From Apostichopus japonicus (Eukaryota > Echinodermata > Holothuroidea > Aspidochirotida > Stichopodidae): DNA of 64,000 nt. The notes beneath the pieces were generated by a model that had not been told where the DNA came from, did no database searches, and saw nothing but the letters and a program-made list of their open reading frames with translations. This document shows positions 48,601 to 61,500 of the stretch, in pieces; the first letter of the stretch is position 1, and each line of letters opens with the position of its first letter. Location of the stretch: positions 20,822,999-20,886,998 of the forward strand of contig NC_092565.1 of NCBI RefSeq assembly GCF_037975245.1. The letters are read 5' to 3'. The position numbers and the translations under genes were made by a program.

Positions 48601-49446
48601 CAGTGAAACAATCAATGATGATATGGAATGAAAAAATGATTTTTTTGCCGAATAAAACAGCCAAAGTAGATATTGTATTGTTTTGTACGTAGAGTGTATG
48701 CTATAGCGTTGAGGGGTGGGTGGGGGGTAAAGAGGATCTTACGTGGAGAAAATTAAATCGGAATCTACAGATTAAGAAATAATTAATTGTTGAACTTAAA
48801 TAAAAAATCTGTTAACTACAAATTAATTTTATTTGAGTTAATGCAATGCTAACAGCAATTAGGTGGGGTGGGGTGGGGATTAGGGGGAGCATACGTATTG
48901 TTTATTGCACAATTTATAATGAGAAAGGTCACTTCGAATCGTCACGCAACACAGATTATGTAATAATATATTAACGACATTAACCTTCCATACTCCAGAT
49001 AAAAGAAAATTATTGATCAGAAATCGGTATTATCGATCAGGTGTTGAGATTGACATAAATTATTTGTAATAATATTATTTAAAAACTCATTCTTCTCACC
49101 TAAAATGGGCCTCGTTGACGTCTCCGCCGACACATATGGTGCAAACAGCTTTACGCCGAGGACCTTCGTCCTTACGGGGAGAGAAAACATCCGATAAATT
49201 TAGAATAAAGAAATTATCTTTCAATCCTTGAACGCCATGCTCAGGTAGTTCAGATTCCTGCCGACATAAGGGACATCTAACAGTCCTACAACCATCCGGT
49301 GCGTATCGTAACAAACATCCCTCACAAAAACTGTGTAGACACGGTAAAACTTTCGGTGAATTAAATCGTTCAAAACAGACTTGACAGAGTAGAAATTCCT
49401 CACTGATTTGACTCAAAACTGACAATTGCGATAAAGAAGCAGCCAT
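42209..49446 (-). CDS. TRIM-NHL E3 ubiquitin ligase-like protein
   Basis: Two exons: 49446-49100 and 43961-42209 (both on the minus strand), joined in frame across a 5.1-kb intron, give 699 residues. A C3HC4 RING (Cys21, Cys24, Cys36, His38, Cys41, Cys44, Cys58, Cys61) is followed by B-box 1 (Cys102/105 in exon 1, Cys117/120/125/128 in exon 2), B-box 2 (about 163-198, [15 protein letters not shown]), a coiled coil (about 200-330), a Ser-rich acidic linker (about 360-410) and an NHL beta-propeller (about 430-699, repeated [17 protein letters not shown]-like blades). No filamin domain separates coiled coil and NHL, unlike TRIM2, TRIM3 and TRIM71. Family members are E3 ligases and several bind RNA through the NHL face. 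The exact orthologue is not assignable; invertebrate deuterostomes have many such TRIM genes. Confidence 0.93.
45594..45686. repeat. (ATGT)n microsatellite, 3' tail of the SINE
   Basis: Tetranucleotide run directly joined to the 3' end of the family 2 SINE (minus-strand reading ATAC). Tyr/Met/Cys/Val-only frames here are artefacts. Confidence 0.93.
45687..45914 (-). mobile_element. tRNA-derived SINE (family 2)
   Basis: On the minus strand: A box tagcctagtggttaacgc (45903-45886), B box ggttcgattcc (45859-45849), then a body with gacgttaaatgg, gcttcggtcagctt and gttcctgcttgcgggaagat. Shares head, body and orientation with 58252-58474. Confidence 0.85.
49100..49446 (-). CDS. TRIM-NHL exon 1 (RING, first half of B-box 1)
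   Basis: Starts ATG at 49446 ([20 protein letters not shown]), with RING residues 21-61. Donor: the minus strand reads TTTTAG|gtgaga at 49100/49099, splitting Arg116. The exon boundary cuts B-box 1 between its second and third zinc ligands. Confidence 0.93.
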
Positions 49447-50607
49447 GATTGTGTATAAGGTCTGTGCTCATTATGTGAATAAATCCAGATCCGTACGGTA
49501 CGATGTTTGCTGTTAACTATTACACATTTATCACACTTCTTCAGGAGCCTCGCCTATTATGTATGACAGCGACTGCATATGACTGTATTCACATTATTGC
49601 AGTGTGCGGTGTGCGTACGTATGCCCGCATTTGTATATGTAGTATTCAACTGTGGCGAGAGAGATTTTTGATTAGTCAGATCCTGGTTGTTGTACTAGCG
49701 CGACCTATAGGCAGTTTGTGCGTCATCAGACGGTATAGGTTTTTGTTAATTAGACGATTCGAAGCTTCTTCTCCACATGCACGTATATACGAAGAGGAGA
49801 ATGACAGGGCAGAATAAAATAATGTGGAAGATAGTAAAATTAGAGGGCGTGATGGTACACTAATTGATGTTCAATTTTACGGGATCCTTTCTTTAAATTA
49901 GTGCAAACAACCTAAAAAGGAAAATAATAACATACCTTGTTTTATTTTCTGCTGTATTTAGAATATCATATAAAGTATGTCTGTTTCATGCATGCAACTA
50001 AATTATAGTCACAAATCCACTACATATGTAAAAAAGGGCTTTACATAAAGTACCGGAAGTGACGTAATTGTATATCAAGAGGGACAGGCAATTATTGTTA
50101 TTATGTAATTTTAAAGGTCTGCATCTTTGCGAACATACTATGAAAGGCCTATAAACAAAAGAGATTGAACGAAGAATACTGACGTGAAGTACAAACATTT
50201 TTTTCCTCTCGTTGTTTTAGTTCTGATGGTGATTTATTAGTCAATGCTGATTTTTCGTACTACCGGTACGTTGTTCGTACGGTATTCAAGTTGTAATGCT
50301 GTAGCAACAACGTTGGACTGATATAGCAGTATATATGTTATGACATTGAATGGAACGTTCAGTCAGCCAAAGTAGGTTATATTCACTGAACCATGTCTTT
50401 AGTAAAGGACTAGACATTGAGATGCTGTTTTCAACTAACAGTGTGGAATATTTTTGGTTTCCATTTTAGTGTCAGTCACATTATATACCACTGGAATATC
50501 CCTTTAAGTGTATGTACGTGTGTATGTGCGTGTGTTTGTATGCTCAAGTTCAATAAGCATGAAGAAAACACATTTGTTTAAAGACCTATATGCTTACAAG
50601 AACTTAC

Positions 50608-50886
50608 TTGCTGGGTTGTTCCCATAATTTTATGATGAAGCAACCGGAAGTTAACTTTGAGGGTGGTACCCTGATTGTAACAGTTAACTTCTATGTAACT
50701 ATTAACTGGATGAAATATCTTTGCCATTAGTAATTGGTGTCTATTGTATGTAACATGCAACATTGCACAGTTTCTATAGAGGGGAGACAGACTGAAGGGT
50801 ACCGAACGATAATAGCTGGTGATAGAATACAATAAAACTAGACACAACAATAGTCTGGGCATAATAGCGTTTAGGGGAAGTTTCAT
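50608..50886 (-). CDS. Possible first coding exon of an unknown secreted or membrane protein
   Basis: On the minus strand an ATG at 50886 opens 93 codons that end exactly at a consensus donor (CAA|gtaagtt). The N-terminus MKLPLNAIMPRLLLCLVLLY looks like a signal peptide or anchor, and the remainder (cysteines, NHL-free, beta-like pattern) is not recognised. No continuing exon was identified before the TRIM-NHL start at 49446. It may be a chance open frame. Confidence 0.25.
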
Positions 50887-51589
50887 AATGAGTCATAAAA
50901 CCTCATATAGTTCGACTAAATCTGTAAAGTTTTAATGGTTTCCGTTCGTTTTCTAAGAACGACATGTGCAGTTCATTCTACAAGGACTGGCATATTATTT
51001 ACAGTTTGTACCCGTATCGCTGTGTCGAAGTTACTGAACCTACAATGCAACTGTCAAATAACATGTACATATAGAGTCAATCATAAATACCGAAATTCAA
51101 GAGCGAAATAGTCTTCCGAAGTCTTTTATAACTTTATCATAAGAACATAACTCGTTATCAGCATGAAATCTTTCTTCGGAACTTAATTGGTTTGCAAGCA
51201 TGCACATGTCATGTGTATCACATACCCTCAGTGTAAATATGCCCCTATGAATTAAAGTTGAGTGCGGTGCGGGGGAGGGGGGAGTGCGAGAAGCAGAGGC
51301 ATTAAAAGACGGGTCGGGCCACCAGGACAACTGTGGTTATGACATTCTACCCCACTGTACCTATATGCATGGTGTTTGAGGGGTACAGCTTTGACAGACG
51401 ATGCATGCGCACTTGTTGTGAACTATATATAGTTGACATTCATGATACAAGGACGGTGGAACCCATGCCTCCGGTGGTATCGGGGGGGGGGGGGACTTGG
51501 AGGGGCTTTCAAGCTTTAATGTGATATAATTGCACCGAATTGAAAAGACGTTGACATTCTTTGTTTGACGATAATACAAAATCAATCCA

Positions 51590-51690
51590 GGACCCGACGA
51601 TATAGGTCTGAATTTTAATCTAAATTAAGACCATCAAAGTTGACTGAAATTTTTGTGATCGATTCTAAAATTTAAGTTATATGGGAGGTT
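51590..51690 (+). repeat. Dispersed repeat, copy 2
   Basis: Counterpart of 36236-36345 (gacgatataggtctgaa, tcaaagttgactgaa, gatcgattctaaaa). Confidence 0.5.
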
Positions 51691-52680
51691 TATCTATGAT
51701 CCCGAATTTGATTCATCTAGAACAGTCTGCGCTCATACCGCTGTGGCAGTATAGAACCCCCACCTCCCCCCCCCCACCCCAAGTATTTTAACCCCGGCGT
51801 TAGTTTTGCGAACTCCTGGCGTGTCCTTCGATAGATTTGACGGCTTACAGTCTTATGATTTAGGTATGCTGATGGGTAAAACTGAAAACACGAGATAGTC
51901 TATAGTCCGTCCGCTCCGTACCGGTACTACTAGTAGACGCTTTCTATGCAGAAATTGTCTCGCTGTATGATTTGTCAAGTCTTATTTTGTCGAGATGGAG
52001 AAGTTTGACAAAATGACAATGGGACTGACAAATGTCACGGTATTGAAGAACTTTGAAAGCTGCTATTTAAGTGGTGTAACCTTCAGAGGGACTTTTGTTT
52101 TGAGTAGCAAATTAGACAATCTTAAAGTGATATTTTGTTAGGAAAAGTGCATCAACATACTGAAATTATGATCATTATTGTAATTGTACGTTTTCTTAAT
52201 GATTTTAATTATATTTTAAAATAGCCTCGACAAAAGGGCTCTTGTATAAATTTACTAAAATGGAAAAGAGTATGTCTTCCGGAATGGGGCACTTGTTATA
52301 CATCAAATGTGGCACTTAACGGTGTTTTAAAAACTGCAAACATAATTACTGAAAATATGAAAATAAAATCAGTTTGAATTTCAAATTTATTATGATTCAT
52401 TAACACAATTTATACTTAGTCGAAATATGCCTCAGAATGTACCATCTGACGTCTATATATATTGAATCGGCTTCAATGACCCCATTAAAGCACTTCTCCT
52501 TTATAAAATGTTTATTCGCATCTGGCCCTTCCCTATAAAGCTTCAGGCTCCTAGCTAAACCAGTCGAGCCAATTTTAAAGTTATTAGTATTTAGTAGCTA
52601 GTGTGTTGAGGGCGTCAAAACTAACATATTGTCTATATACCGCGTATAGCTTAATTGTTCGTGTACCTTACTATATTTAG

Positions 52681-52822
52681 GTGTTGTACGAATTAATTGT
52701 AAAATATACACGCTATTTGCACAGTTATCACGTCAGAAATCTAAAGTCGCGTTGGCGCGAAGAAGTTGATCTAATTTCACGCGTGAGAGCGTACCTTTTG
52801 AGCGTAACAGTAGCTCATATAG
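52681..52822 (+). promoter_or_regulatory. Candidate 5' UTR exon / promoter-proximal region of SERAC1
   Basis: A CpG-richer patch (around 52745-52800) ends at a consensus donor, ATAG|gtgagt at 52822/52823, 2.6 kb before the acceptor at 55405-55406. It could be the non-coding first exon of SERAC1. No TATA box is evident. Inference only. Confidence 0.25.
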
Positions 52823-53321
52823 GTGAGTGCGCCCTAGTCCAGCCACTATTGCGTAATAATTGAATTTCCGTAAACTAAGAACCAGGACTAGCATGGTACA
52901 TGCTATTCTCCGAGAATTCCAACCTACCTCTCTGTAAATAATGTTGCATCTTTGCATCGAGTAACCTTGTCTTTGATCCTATTTGTGCAATGGACGATAT
53001 CGTGGAAAAGTAAACAGTAACCATGTAGGCCTAGTTCGTTCTCTATCATTTAGCGTTGTACTGTTCCTAGGCCTAAGTTAGGCCCTACTTATACCACTGA
53101 CCTAGTACCAGTCCTACTCTAGTCCTATTCCTAACGTTAGACCTAGCCTATACACTTCAACGTTTGCCTGCCGTGTATCCACAATGAATTTAACTTAAGC
53201 AGATTAACTTAACCTTTGCCTATTTAGCCTGTATAGTGAAGGGGTAGTCCCTCTTGTTCAGGCCACACTTACTGTAGGCCACAGGCACTCAGCAAATCTG
53301 ATATAAGACATGGCCTATATG

Positions 53322-54192
53322 CAGACCTGTCAACCCTCCCGGTTTTACCGGGAGACTCCCGATTTTTACCCGAATCTCCCGGCCTCCCGGTTTCATATTC
53401 TATTCTCCTGGTTTTTTAATGTTTCATCACTTGCAAAATTTCTGAAAATAGCCAACAGTTAGTCCTATGCCTATTGCATAATAAGTGTAATCTAAAAATA
53501 GATTGAATGTTTACAAACACGTTACGACTGATACAGTGCTGTGCAGGACTCTCAACCAATAGCAGGCAGCTTTGTCAGTTCTCAGACTTCGCCCAATGTC
53601 GTTATTGTACGTTGGCCTTGGTCAAGTCCTGAATACGGTACAGTAGTACGGCGTGCACTGTGCATATGCCATGGTGCACAAGTTTAATAAACACAAGTTG
53701 TCACTTGTTTGTATATGCGGCGTACCGAATGTGTGCAGTTCGCATGTAGGCTACTTGTATACGACAAAAAACAGTTAAGTTCTATGCCGGTACACACTTT
53801 ACCTGTGTCCTCTTTGATGCTAGGTGAATATCACGTCTTAAACTACGATTTAAGAAACGGCTGTTTCAAACATCTCACTAATTCTTTTGGCGACTTTAAT
53901 CCCTATTCATTGAGTACAATAGCATAACCTGCGTATAAACTCGTACAGGGATTATACGAGGTGTCTACGAGGCAATTTGTTTGTCAACGATTTTATACGC
54001 ATTTATACGATCCTGTGCGCGTACACATGTCCAGTTATACATGAGCGGTACTGTAGACTATTTATTTAGGAGTATTTATATAATTTCAGTTGAAAATTAT
54101 CAACCTCCCTATTTTCCCCTTATTCTCCCGGTTTTTTGGCCCTGAAAAATGTTATTCTCCCTATTTTGGGGTCAAACAGGTTGACAGGTCTG
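53322..54192. mobile_element. Non-autonomous hAT element
   Basis: 871 bp with terminal inverted repeats CAGACCTGTCAACC / GGTTGACAGGTCTG and an exact 8-bp target duplication CCTATATG (53314-53321 and 54193-54200). Sub-terminal ctcccggttttaccgggag is itself palindromic. No transposase; the open frame 53709-53927 is unrecognised. If the putative UTR exon is real, this lies in SERAC1 intron 1. Confidence 0.88.
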
Positions 54193-55426
54193 CCTATATG
54201 TAATAATTTGGATTACAATATAAATGTTACTTGTTGTAGGCTAGTTCTATTGCTTATTGTTAGTGCACACTGTAGTCTGTCTTCATGGATAGCAAAGGGG
54301 AAAACCTCAGTGAATACTAAAAATCTGAAACATAAGAAGGGTTTGAGTTGGACAACAATGGCACTGATTCAACAACTGCACACTCAACTTAGACTAGAGT
54401 AGTGCATATTTATCACCTTTTAAAGGTTCCCCATCCCAATGTTTTAAGTTCCCAAATTGTATGCCCCCACCTGCCCACACCAGAATGGCTACTCAATACT
54501 CATATTCACAAATTTGAATGTTTTATTGCAGAACACAATGTGATGGGAATGTATAAAAGCTTCACAATCTACCCTTCAAGTGTGCCTTGCACATCTGTAT
54601 TCATAATGAAGGCAAAATTTACAATTATTATTATTACAATCATGTTTCTCTTAAATTGATTTATGCATGTTTGTATATATCATTTAGTTTTTAGTTTTTT
54701 GCAACATATGTGAGTACTTGTGACCATGCACATTTATCTTGGCTCATGTGGTACATCCAACCAATGTTATTTCTTTATGTTTTGTGTTTTGGAAGTGTTA
54801 TTTGAATAGACAGGTTTAGAATGTGTACCTACAACTGTCATCAATTGTTAAATAAATATGTGGTGCCTTATACTGTGTGAATGGCTTTTAGCCTTTTAAT
54901 GCATAATAGTTAAAAGCATGCAGTAGTTACTACAGTATTAATGCAATAATTTGTCAGTAATTTCTTAAAAATAATTGAAACAAACTTTAATGAGTTGAGT
55001 TAAATGGCTAATATTTTAATACTTTAAAGCACCCAAATAGTTGTAACATCTATGCGGTGCATGATAAGTGGCTTGGTCAAAATAAAGTTGTGTAAGTTAC
55101 CACCAAAGACAAAAGTGTTCCAACAGTGTTCCAAGCTGAAGTAACACCTTAACAGCTTAATTGATCTATGAATGTAATAGGCACTTGTGGGTAAGCATAA
55201 GTTGAACTTTTTCAGCTCAATTAACATAATGCCACTATTGTCAGCTAAGTCACATCTTTTAGCTACTGTTTGAAGCTAGCTAGCAACCCCCCCCCCCCCC
55301 CAGGATGTGGCATATTGTCCACATTCCATTAGATAACATATTAACATGGCATACCCTTTACACATGTATCATACTGTATGTTGGTTAATGTTGCTTTTTT
55401 CATGCAGCTATCATTAGCAGTTACTC

Positions 55427-55505
55427 ATGACATCTTTGACCTGCTTGAGGAGAATCAGTAATCAGAGTGTGAAGGAAGGAAAGAAATCAAAGTTTTCTCG
55501 GAAAG
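55427..55505 (+). CDS. SERAC1: SERAC1 coding exon 1
   Basis: Encodes MTSLTCLRRISNQSVKEGKK and SKFSRK plus one base, then donor gtaaca. A tttttcatgcag acceptor 21 bp upstream suggests this is the second transcribed exon. Basic and Arg/Lys-rich, compatible with a mitochondrial targeting region before the anchor. Confidence 0.7.
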
Positions 55506-58500
55506 GTAACACCTTTTTTGTTCTTGGCTCTTAAAGGCATTTTGTGAACAATATGAAATGTTAGTCAGATTCATGTCTATGAGTTTTAAAGGAAAGTGCC
55601 AAAACCAGCAGCAAATTAATGCTGTCAATAAATCTTTGTATAAAACACATCAATGAATTGATATTCTATATTTCTTTGTGATTTTCAATGTTTCATTCAT
55701 ACAACTTGTGAAGTAAAGGACAAGACATGAAGCATAATTATGTGATTGATCAATGTCATTGTAAACTGTTGAAGGACAGTGATCAAAGCTTGTGTCAGAG
55801 CAAAATGCAAACTCAGTATAAAGGTTATCAATTGTGTATTAAAGTTCTCATTGGATCAGGAATCAAAATTTGGGCCCCAGTAGAAAGAAAAAGCATTAGC
55901 AATTTCCTGCCAAAAGACATTAAGGGTTTAAATACATGGTAAGTCGTTTGAAAATCGTCAGTCAAAACATGTCATGATTTCCATAACCTTACATAAGCCC
56001 TTCATTACTGAGTACTTCAATATTATTCAAACATCTTTACAGTATTAATAGATGTGTGTTGCAATTCAGGAAAATGCACATTGAGAACTTGTATAGATTG
56101 GTTTTAGCCAAAGATGTTTTAAGCACTGGCATTTTGTAACAAGTGGCGAAAAGTTTGAAGTTCTAGAGCTGTAGATGTTTCTGGTCAATTTTAACTTAAA
56201 TTGTAAACCTGAAAGACACATTTAGGATGCATTTCAAATTGGGATATATATATATATTCATACATAATTGTTTACAGCTTTGTTGGTAGGTGTTTGGTTG
56301 TTTGAATATTCTGTTTTTTATTTTACATTGCGATGGTTGAATTTGTTTGCTTTTGATAAAAGCAGCCAAACTTGTTTTCTTTCTCATACAGTACAAACTG
56401 AAGAGTACAGTAGTTGCAGATTCATCCAGACATACTGAAGCCTATTCTCGAAGCAAAATGTTTTGACATTTATTCACCCATGACTACAATAGATAGTATG
56501 ATTGTGTTGCTTAGGATCTGCTTATAGAATGGACACAACACATGACTTACTGCAATTAAGCCATCTTTTGTTATCTTCTTCTTTACAGTGAAAGTTGGAA
56601 GTGCTTTGTTGACATGTGCAGCCAGGTAAGTACTTAATAGATTCTACTGTATTGAGCAGTTATGCTCAAGTTTGCTGAAGCTGTACTTGCCATGGTGGTC
56701 AAAGAGAGCCCGATCAGGGTGATGGGGGGAGGGGGGGGGGCTTTAAGTGTCAGTGTTACAGGTGACATTGTTTGAGGGTCAGAAAACGTCTGACAAAATG
56801 GATCCTCTATGATAAAATGGATCCTCTATGTGCATCCTTCCCTTATCACAGATCCCACTATCAGCCGTTTATCAACAAAAAGGCCAGTACGTTTTATTGA
56901 CATATTTTTCTTTTATATTTAAAAAAAAAAGCTACTATTCAAATAACAAAATAAGCACTTTTTGTATTACAAAGATTGCAATATGGTTAATGTTAATTAC
57001 CGAAAAAAGTGCCCTTTCGAGATTTTTAACCATACCAAGGGACATTTGACTAGTTTATCATGCAGAGTTTGTCATGTAATATTCTCTCCTTATTCACAGC
57101 GGAGGTTTGTTGTATGTCGGCTACAGACATCTAGAGAGATCTGTCCACTACAAACCAGAAGTGACGGGATCTGAAGGAGCTGGAAAATACATCTACTTGA
57201 AGCCATTCAATGCCAAACAAGGTTCATGCTAAACTTTATTATAAGTAGGACCTTTGTTTTATCTCACTGTATTGTTTTCCATTGCAATTAACCCTCACCT
57301 TTTATCCCTTACCCTTTCTGTCTCTTCTTCCCTGACCCTTCCTCCCTCCCTCCCTCTCCCCTTTTCTGCTGCCTCCCTTTTGCCCTTCCTCCTTCACTTT
57401 TCCCTCCTTTTCCTTTCCTACGTCTGCCTTGCCTGCCTTCACCACTTCCTTTCCCCCTTTGCCCATACCTCCCTAGATCTATTATATCTCCCTTCCCCTC
57501 CCCTCTTCTTTCCTTCCCCTCCCCTCCCCTCTCCTTCCTTTACCCTCACTCTCCTCCTCCTCCCTTCCTCCTCATCCACCACCCTTACATTCCCCCTAAA
57601 GAGAGAAAGAAATTTGATGGTCCTCTCCTCAGGACATTTTGTCTTTATTCATCTGAAATACCTTTTCCTGTGGATTGAGGTTACTGACTCATAGCCTTTA
57701 ATAAATCAATTTGTCAAATATTACAAAATCTCCTTTATCAAGGTGTATATTGAACTCTAGCAGCTGCAGATGTTAGATGCAAATTATTATATTTACAATA
57801 TGCCTTTAAATTCCATTTATAAGCATTATGTTTTCCACCTGTCCCCTTTCCTCTCACAACCCTCAAGTTGCTATGTAATTTTACTCTATTCATTGTTCAA
57901 TGAACCAATTAATTTTGTCTGTCCTCTCTCTCTTCTTTATGAGTGTATCCTTATCATGTTTATGTTTCAGTTTTAAATAAGATCCTGTTAAGGATAAAAA
58001 GCCAGGCCCTCTAACTTTCTATATACCTACCTACATAAGCTCTTTGCACTAGACAAGCAGGTTTTAATAAAGAAAAATCTGTGTTTTTTGGGGAAGGCTT
58101 TCTCATTTGTCTTTTCTCTATTGTTGTCACAGATGATTTAGTTACTCATGTCAAGTCGAAGGTCCAGTGGAACTACCATACATTGGAATCTATTGTGTTA
58201 GAAAATGATGAAACGGGTACGTAAGACAGACTAAATTTTGTATGTATTCTAGATCCTCCTGCAAGCAGGAATTCGCGAAGAAGCCTCATTTGCTTATCAA
58301 AGCTGCAAGCTGACCGAAGTCAGTCTCTTACATTCATATTTAACGTCCATGATTATGAATTGTCAATTGTCAACAACTCTGTAATTGGATGACATACATT
58401 AATCTTGGAGTGACTCGAACTCGGGACCTTATGATTGAAAGGCACCGACGTTAACCACTGAACTGACACTCCATATAAGAGAACACAGCCTGAAGAACCT

Positions 58501-61500
58501 GATTCTGTTGAGCAGTAATATATCAAATGGGAAATAAAAAACACTTTTTTGAAAGATAATGTAGCAATCATGAAGGAAACCAGGGTTCAAACCAGTGACC
58601 TCAGCTTGACAGGTTGCTGTGTCCCACCAACTGAGTTATCTAGTTGGAGGTCCCATTTGCACCACTTCTTTGTCTATTAAAAGCCAACGTATCTTCCAAG
58701 TTAAGTAACCAGTAATAAAGATCAAGATATGGCTAGTACTATTATTTGCCTCAGAAAAAGCTGTATCTACTTTACTTGTAGGATGGACTTCCTTTTTACC
58801 GTTTGGACGAAAGAAACATCGTCTTTGGAATGACCCAAGGCTTCTCTTGTTAAAGGCGCAGTCAGAGAACAGAGAAGAGAGGCTGGCCGCCGTTCGAGCC
58901 TTGGCTAAAAAACACATATGGCACGGTGAGTTTAAATCTGGAAGAAATTGTTTAAATGCCTGCATATTTAAAAGGATTCCGTCAACAGATACTTTAGACA
59001 GTATCGTTAAAGGACTACTTAAAAAGTAACCCTTCTATGAACCAGAATGTCATATTAATACCAAAGTGTGAGGAAGTTGGATCTTTTTCATTATTTTGGT
59101 TTTATACAAGATATATCCTTACCAATATATGTAAAATGTATGTGTTGCTCCTTTAAGTTGATGATGTCAACTACCCTGTACCACTGTTCAAGCCTAGCTG
59201 ATAAAGTTGTTTCATCTTTGGTTACAATGCTGGCGTGCATGGAGGCAACCGGTTCTCGTTCAAGTGGTCAAGATCTTTCTTAGCTGCTTGAAGGAGTTGT
59301 TCATCGCAAAGATCTCTATCATACAAGCTAAGAAGATGCTCCTCTTGACAATTTTAATTCTGAAAAATTCTGTTTACGTATACATGCAGACCATGAATAC
59401 AGAATGGTAGCCCAGTCGTGTGATCGGAGAACCCTTGTAGGTCTCGCCAGGATCAATAACGTCGATGAAAGATTTTTCCTTCCGCCTCCGACTGTTCAAA
59501 CATCAGAGGTACGTAATCTGTCTTGGCTACCGCATAGGTACTCTACATGTAGGCTCGTAGGATGAGTACAACAGCATGACTACTGTTGCAAGTACAATAA
59601 GGGTGCAATGGCATTATGATTACAAATATGAGTACAATCATGGATGTGCAAATATGAGTTCTACTTAATCTTGCATTATTATACACTGCTATACCGGTGC
59701 TGTGACCGAGTTGATAAAGGCGGTGGCATTTGAAGCAATGAGGCTTAGCAATCGGTTCCTGACTGGGTCATAGCAAGGTGGGTTTTTCATTCAAGAGCAA
59801 TCTAAATTGAAAAGATTCCAAATTTGAGTTAAAATGTTGAATTAGAAAGGTAGCTACTGATTATTATTATCTGTACTAGATTCCACTATTTCTTACAAAT
59901 TTACCTAATATCCATTGTCCAGGTTAAAATTTCAGCACTTGAATCTGCCTCATGAAATGTTGCTATGGTGAGGGAAATTAGACTATTAAGTATTAAGACT
60001 GCTTGTATGTGTTCAGCATTATCAGACAACTTTCAGTTCACTTTCCATATGTGATTTTTTTTCAATATTTTGTCAAATTTCCCTGTTTCTTGTTCTTGTT
60101 ATAATCTGTTTTGTTTTACTTTGATTTTAATTCCCATCACTAGGAAACAGTAGAAGATGAACTGCGTAAACTCTTGGCCACTCTTCCCAAGACTAGCATC
60201 GACCCTTGCACAAAGTACTTTACTATGCTGGCTCTACGAGAAGGTCAAAGTTCACAGGCTGACGACCAGGTCATTAATCAACTTTAGGTTGCTGTTAAAG
60301 GTCATAAGTATCACATGCCCTGACCCCCCCATCCCCCCCCCCCGAATAGGAGGCTGCTAAATATTGGTAGTCCTTTTAGTAAGTGCAATATCCCAGAAGG
60401 GTTCTAATTTATTCCCAGACATATAGGCGAGTTGAATTATACAATTAAATGGTCTCAGTATAGCATCAGTGACCATTATTTGACTTTCTAGCATATTAAG
60501 AGGCAAACCTGATGACCAGTAATGGTATAACAAACGCACTTTGTTATTGTTGTCATTTCCTTGAGTCATTGAACACATTACCACACCAATCCCCACCCAC
60601 CCATATTGCTACTGTGCAATGAGAAAATAGTTTTCTTCATTATGAGTAGCAATAACACCATTCCCCCCCAACCCCCCACAAATGATTAAAATTATTATGA
60701 GGTAGAGCAACCCTTATCACTTAAAATAGGTAAATACTCTTGTAAATTAATTTGTTGATACAAAGGCCACAATAGCAGTTTAAAAACCTGGCCAAAGACT
60801 TTATACAAAGTTAGATTACAACACTACCACTCTTTATCATCATCAAATGTTAAAGTTAAAGAAAAGTCCAGGTCAAAATTTGTTTTTGATATGTTATAAA
60901 GGGACATAATCTAAGCATTCTGGTGAAATTTGGATTCAATCCCTATGTACCGTTTTTGAGATATTGACAGTTGAAGTTATCTGATATTCTACAAAAAGTG
61001 AACTTGAAGCAAACAGGTGTGATGTCCTAGTTGCACACTGACAAATAATGTTTTCTTTTCTTTTAATTAATGCCAGCTTATTGCACCTTCCAGGGTGATA
61101 AGAGCTATGTAGCATTTGAACCAAACATCTCAACATTACACTGGTTAATCACCATGGATCTGGTGGGAAACAGAAAGTTTTTTTTTTTTAATGCTCATTA
61201 ATTGCTGTTTTAATTGATACTGATGCTTTAACATCAACAGTGTTACTTTCTCACTGTTTCAATGCTTTGATGCAGTTTTGCGATTTTAAATTTCAATTTC
61301 AAATTTATTTCTCGTATGATTTTTGTACAAGATAAATACACTATAACATTACAGTAGGAAGGTTAACATATTGAAGGACACTAGAAAATCAGCACGGCTG
61401 TTGCCAGATACCTAATATTGGGTATACAATGGCTAACCAGTGCTATGAGTTACAAGCCATACTTCTTCTGCCATATGTACATGTATATTGTCGTCAAAAA

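Larger units (their letters stand above)
44026..49099 (-). other. TRIM-NHL intron
   Basis: Apart from the SINE at 45594-45914, this stretch holds C-tracts (44467-44488, 47809-47823, 47945-47968), a TGACGTCA octamer (46138-46145) and AT-rich DNA. No nested gene was recognised. Confidence 0.6.
49447..53313. other. Intergenic region upstream of TRIM-NHL and SERAC1
   Basis: Divergent arrangement: TRIM-NHL starts leftward at 49446, SERAC1 rightward. Contains the possible secreted-protein exon (50608-50886), C/G tracts (51482-51493, 51765-51778) and a repeat at 51590-51690 resembling 36236-36330. Confidence 0.5.

Noticed and set aside
57254-57694. 146-codon Leu/Ser/Pro-rich frame
   Set aside because: Pyrimidine-rich low-complexity sequence inside SERAC1 intron 3.
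59699-59772. tRNA gene or SINE head (gtgaccgagttgataaaggc ... ggttcctgactgg)
   Set aside because: The B box is poor and no cloverleaf can be completed; at best a decayed SINE.
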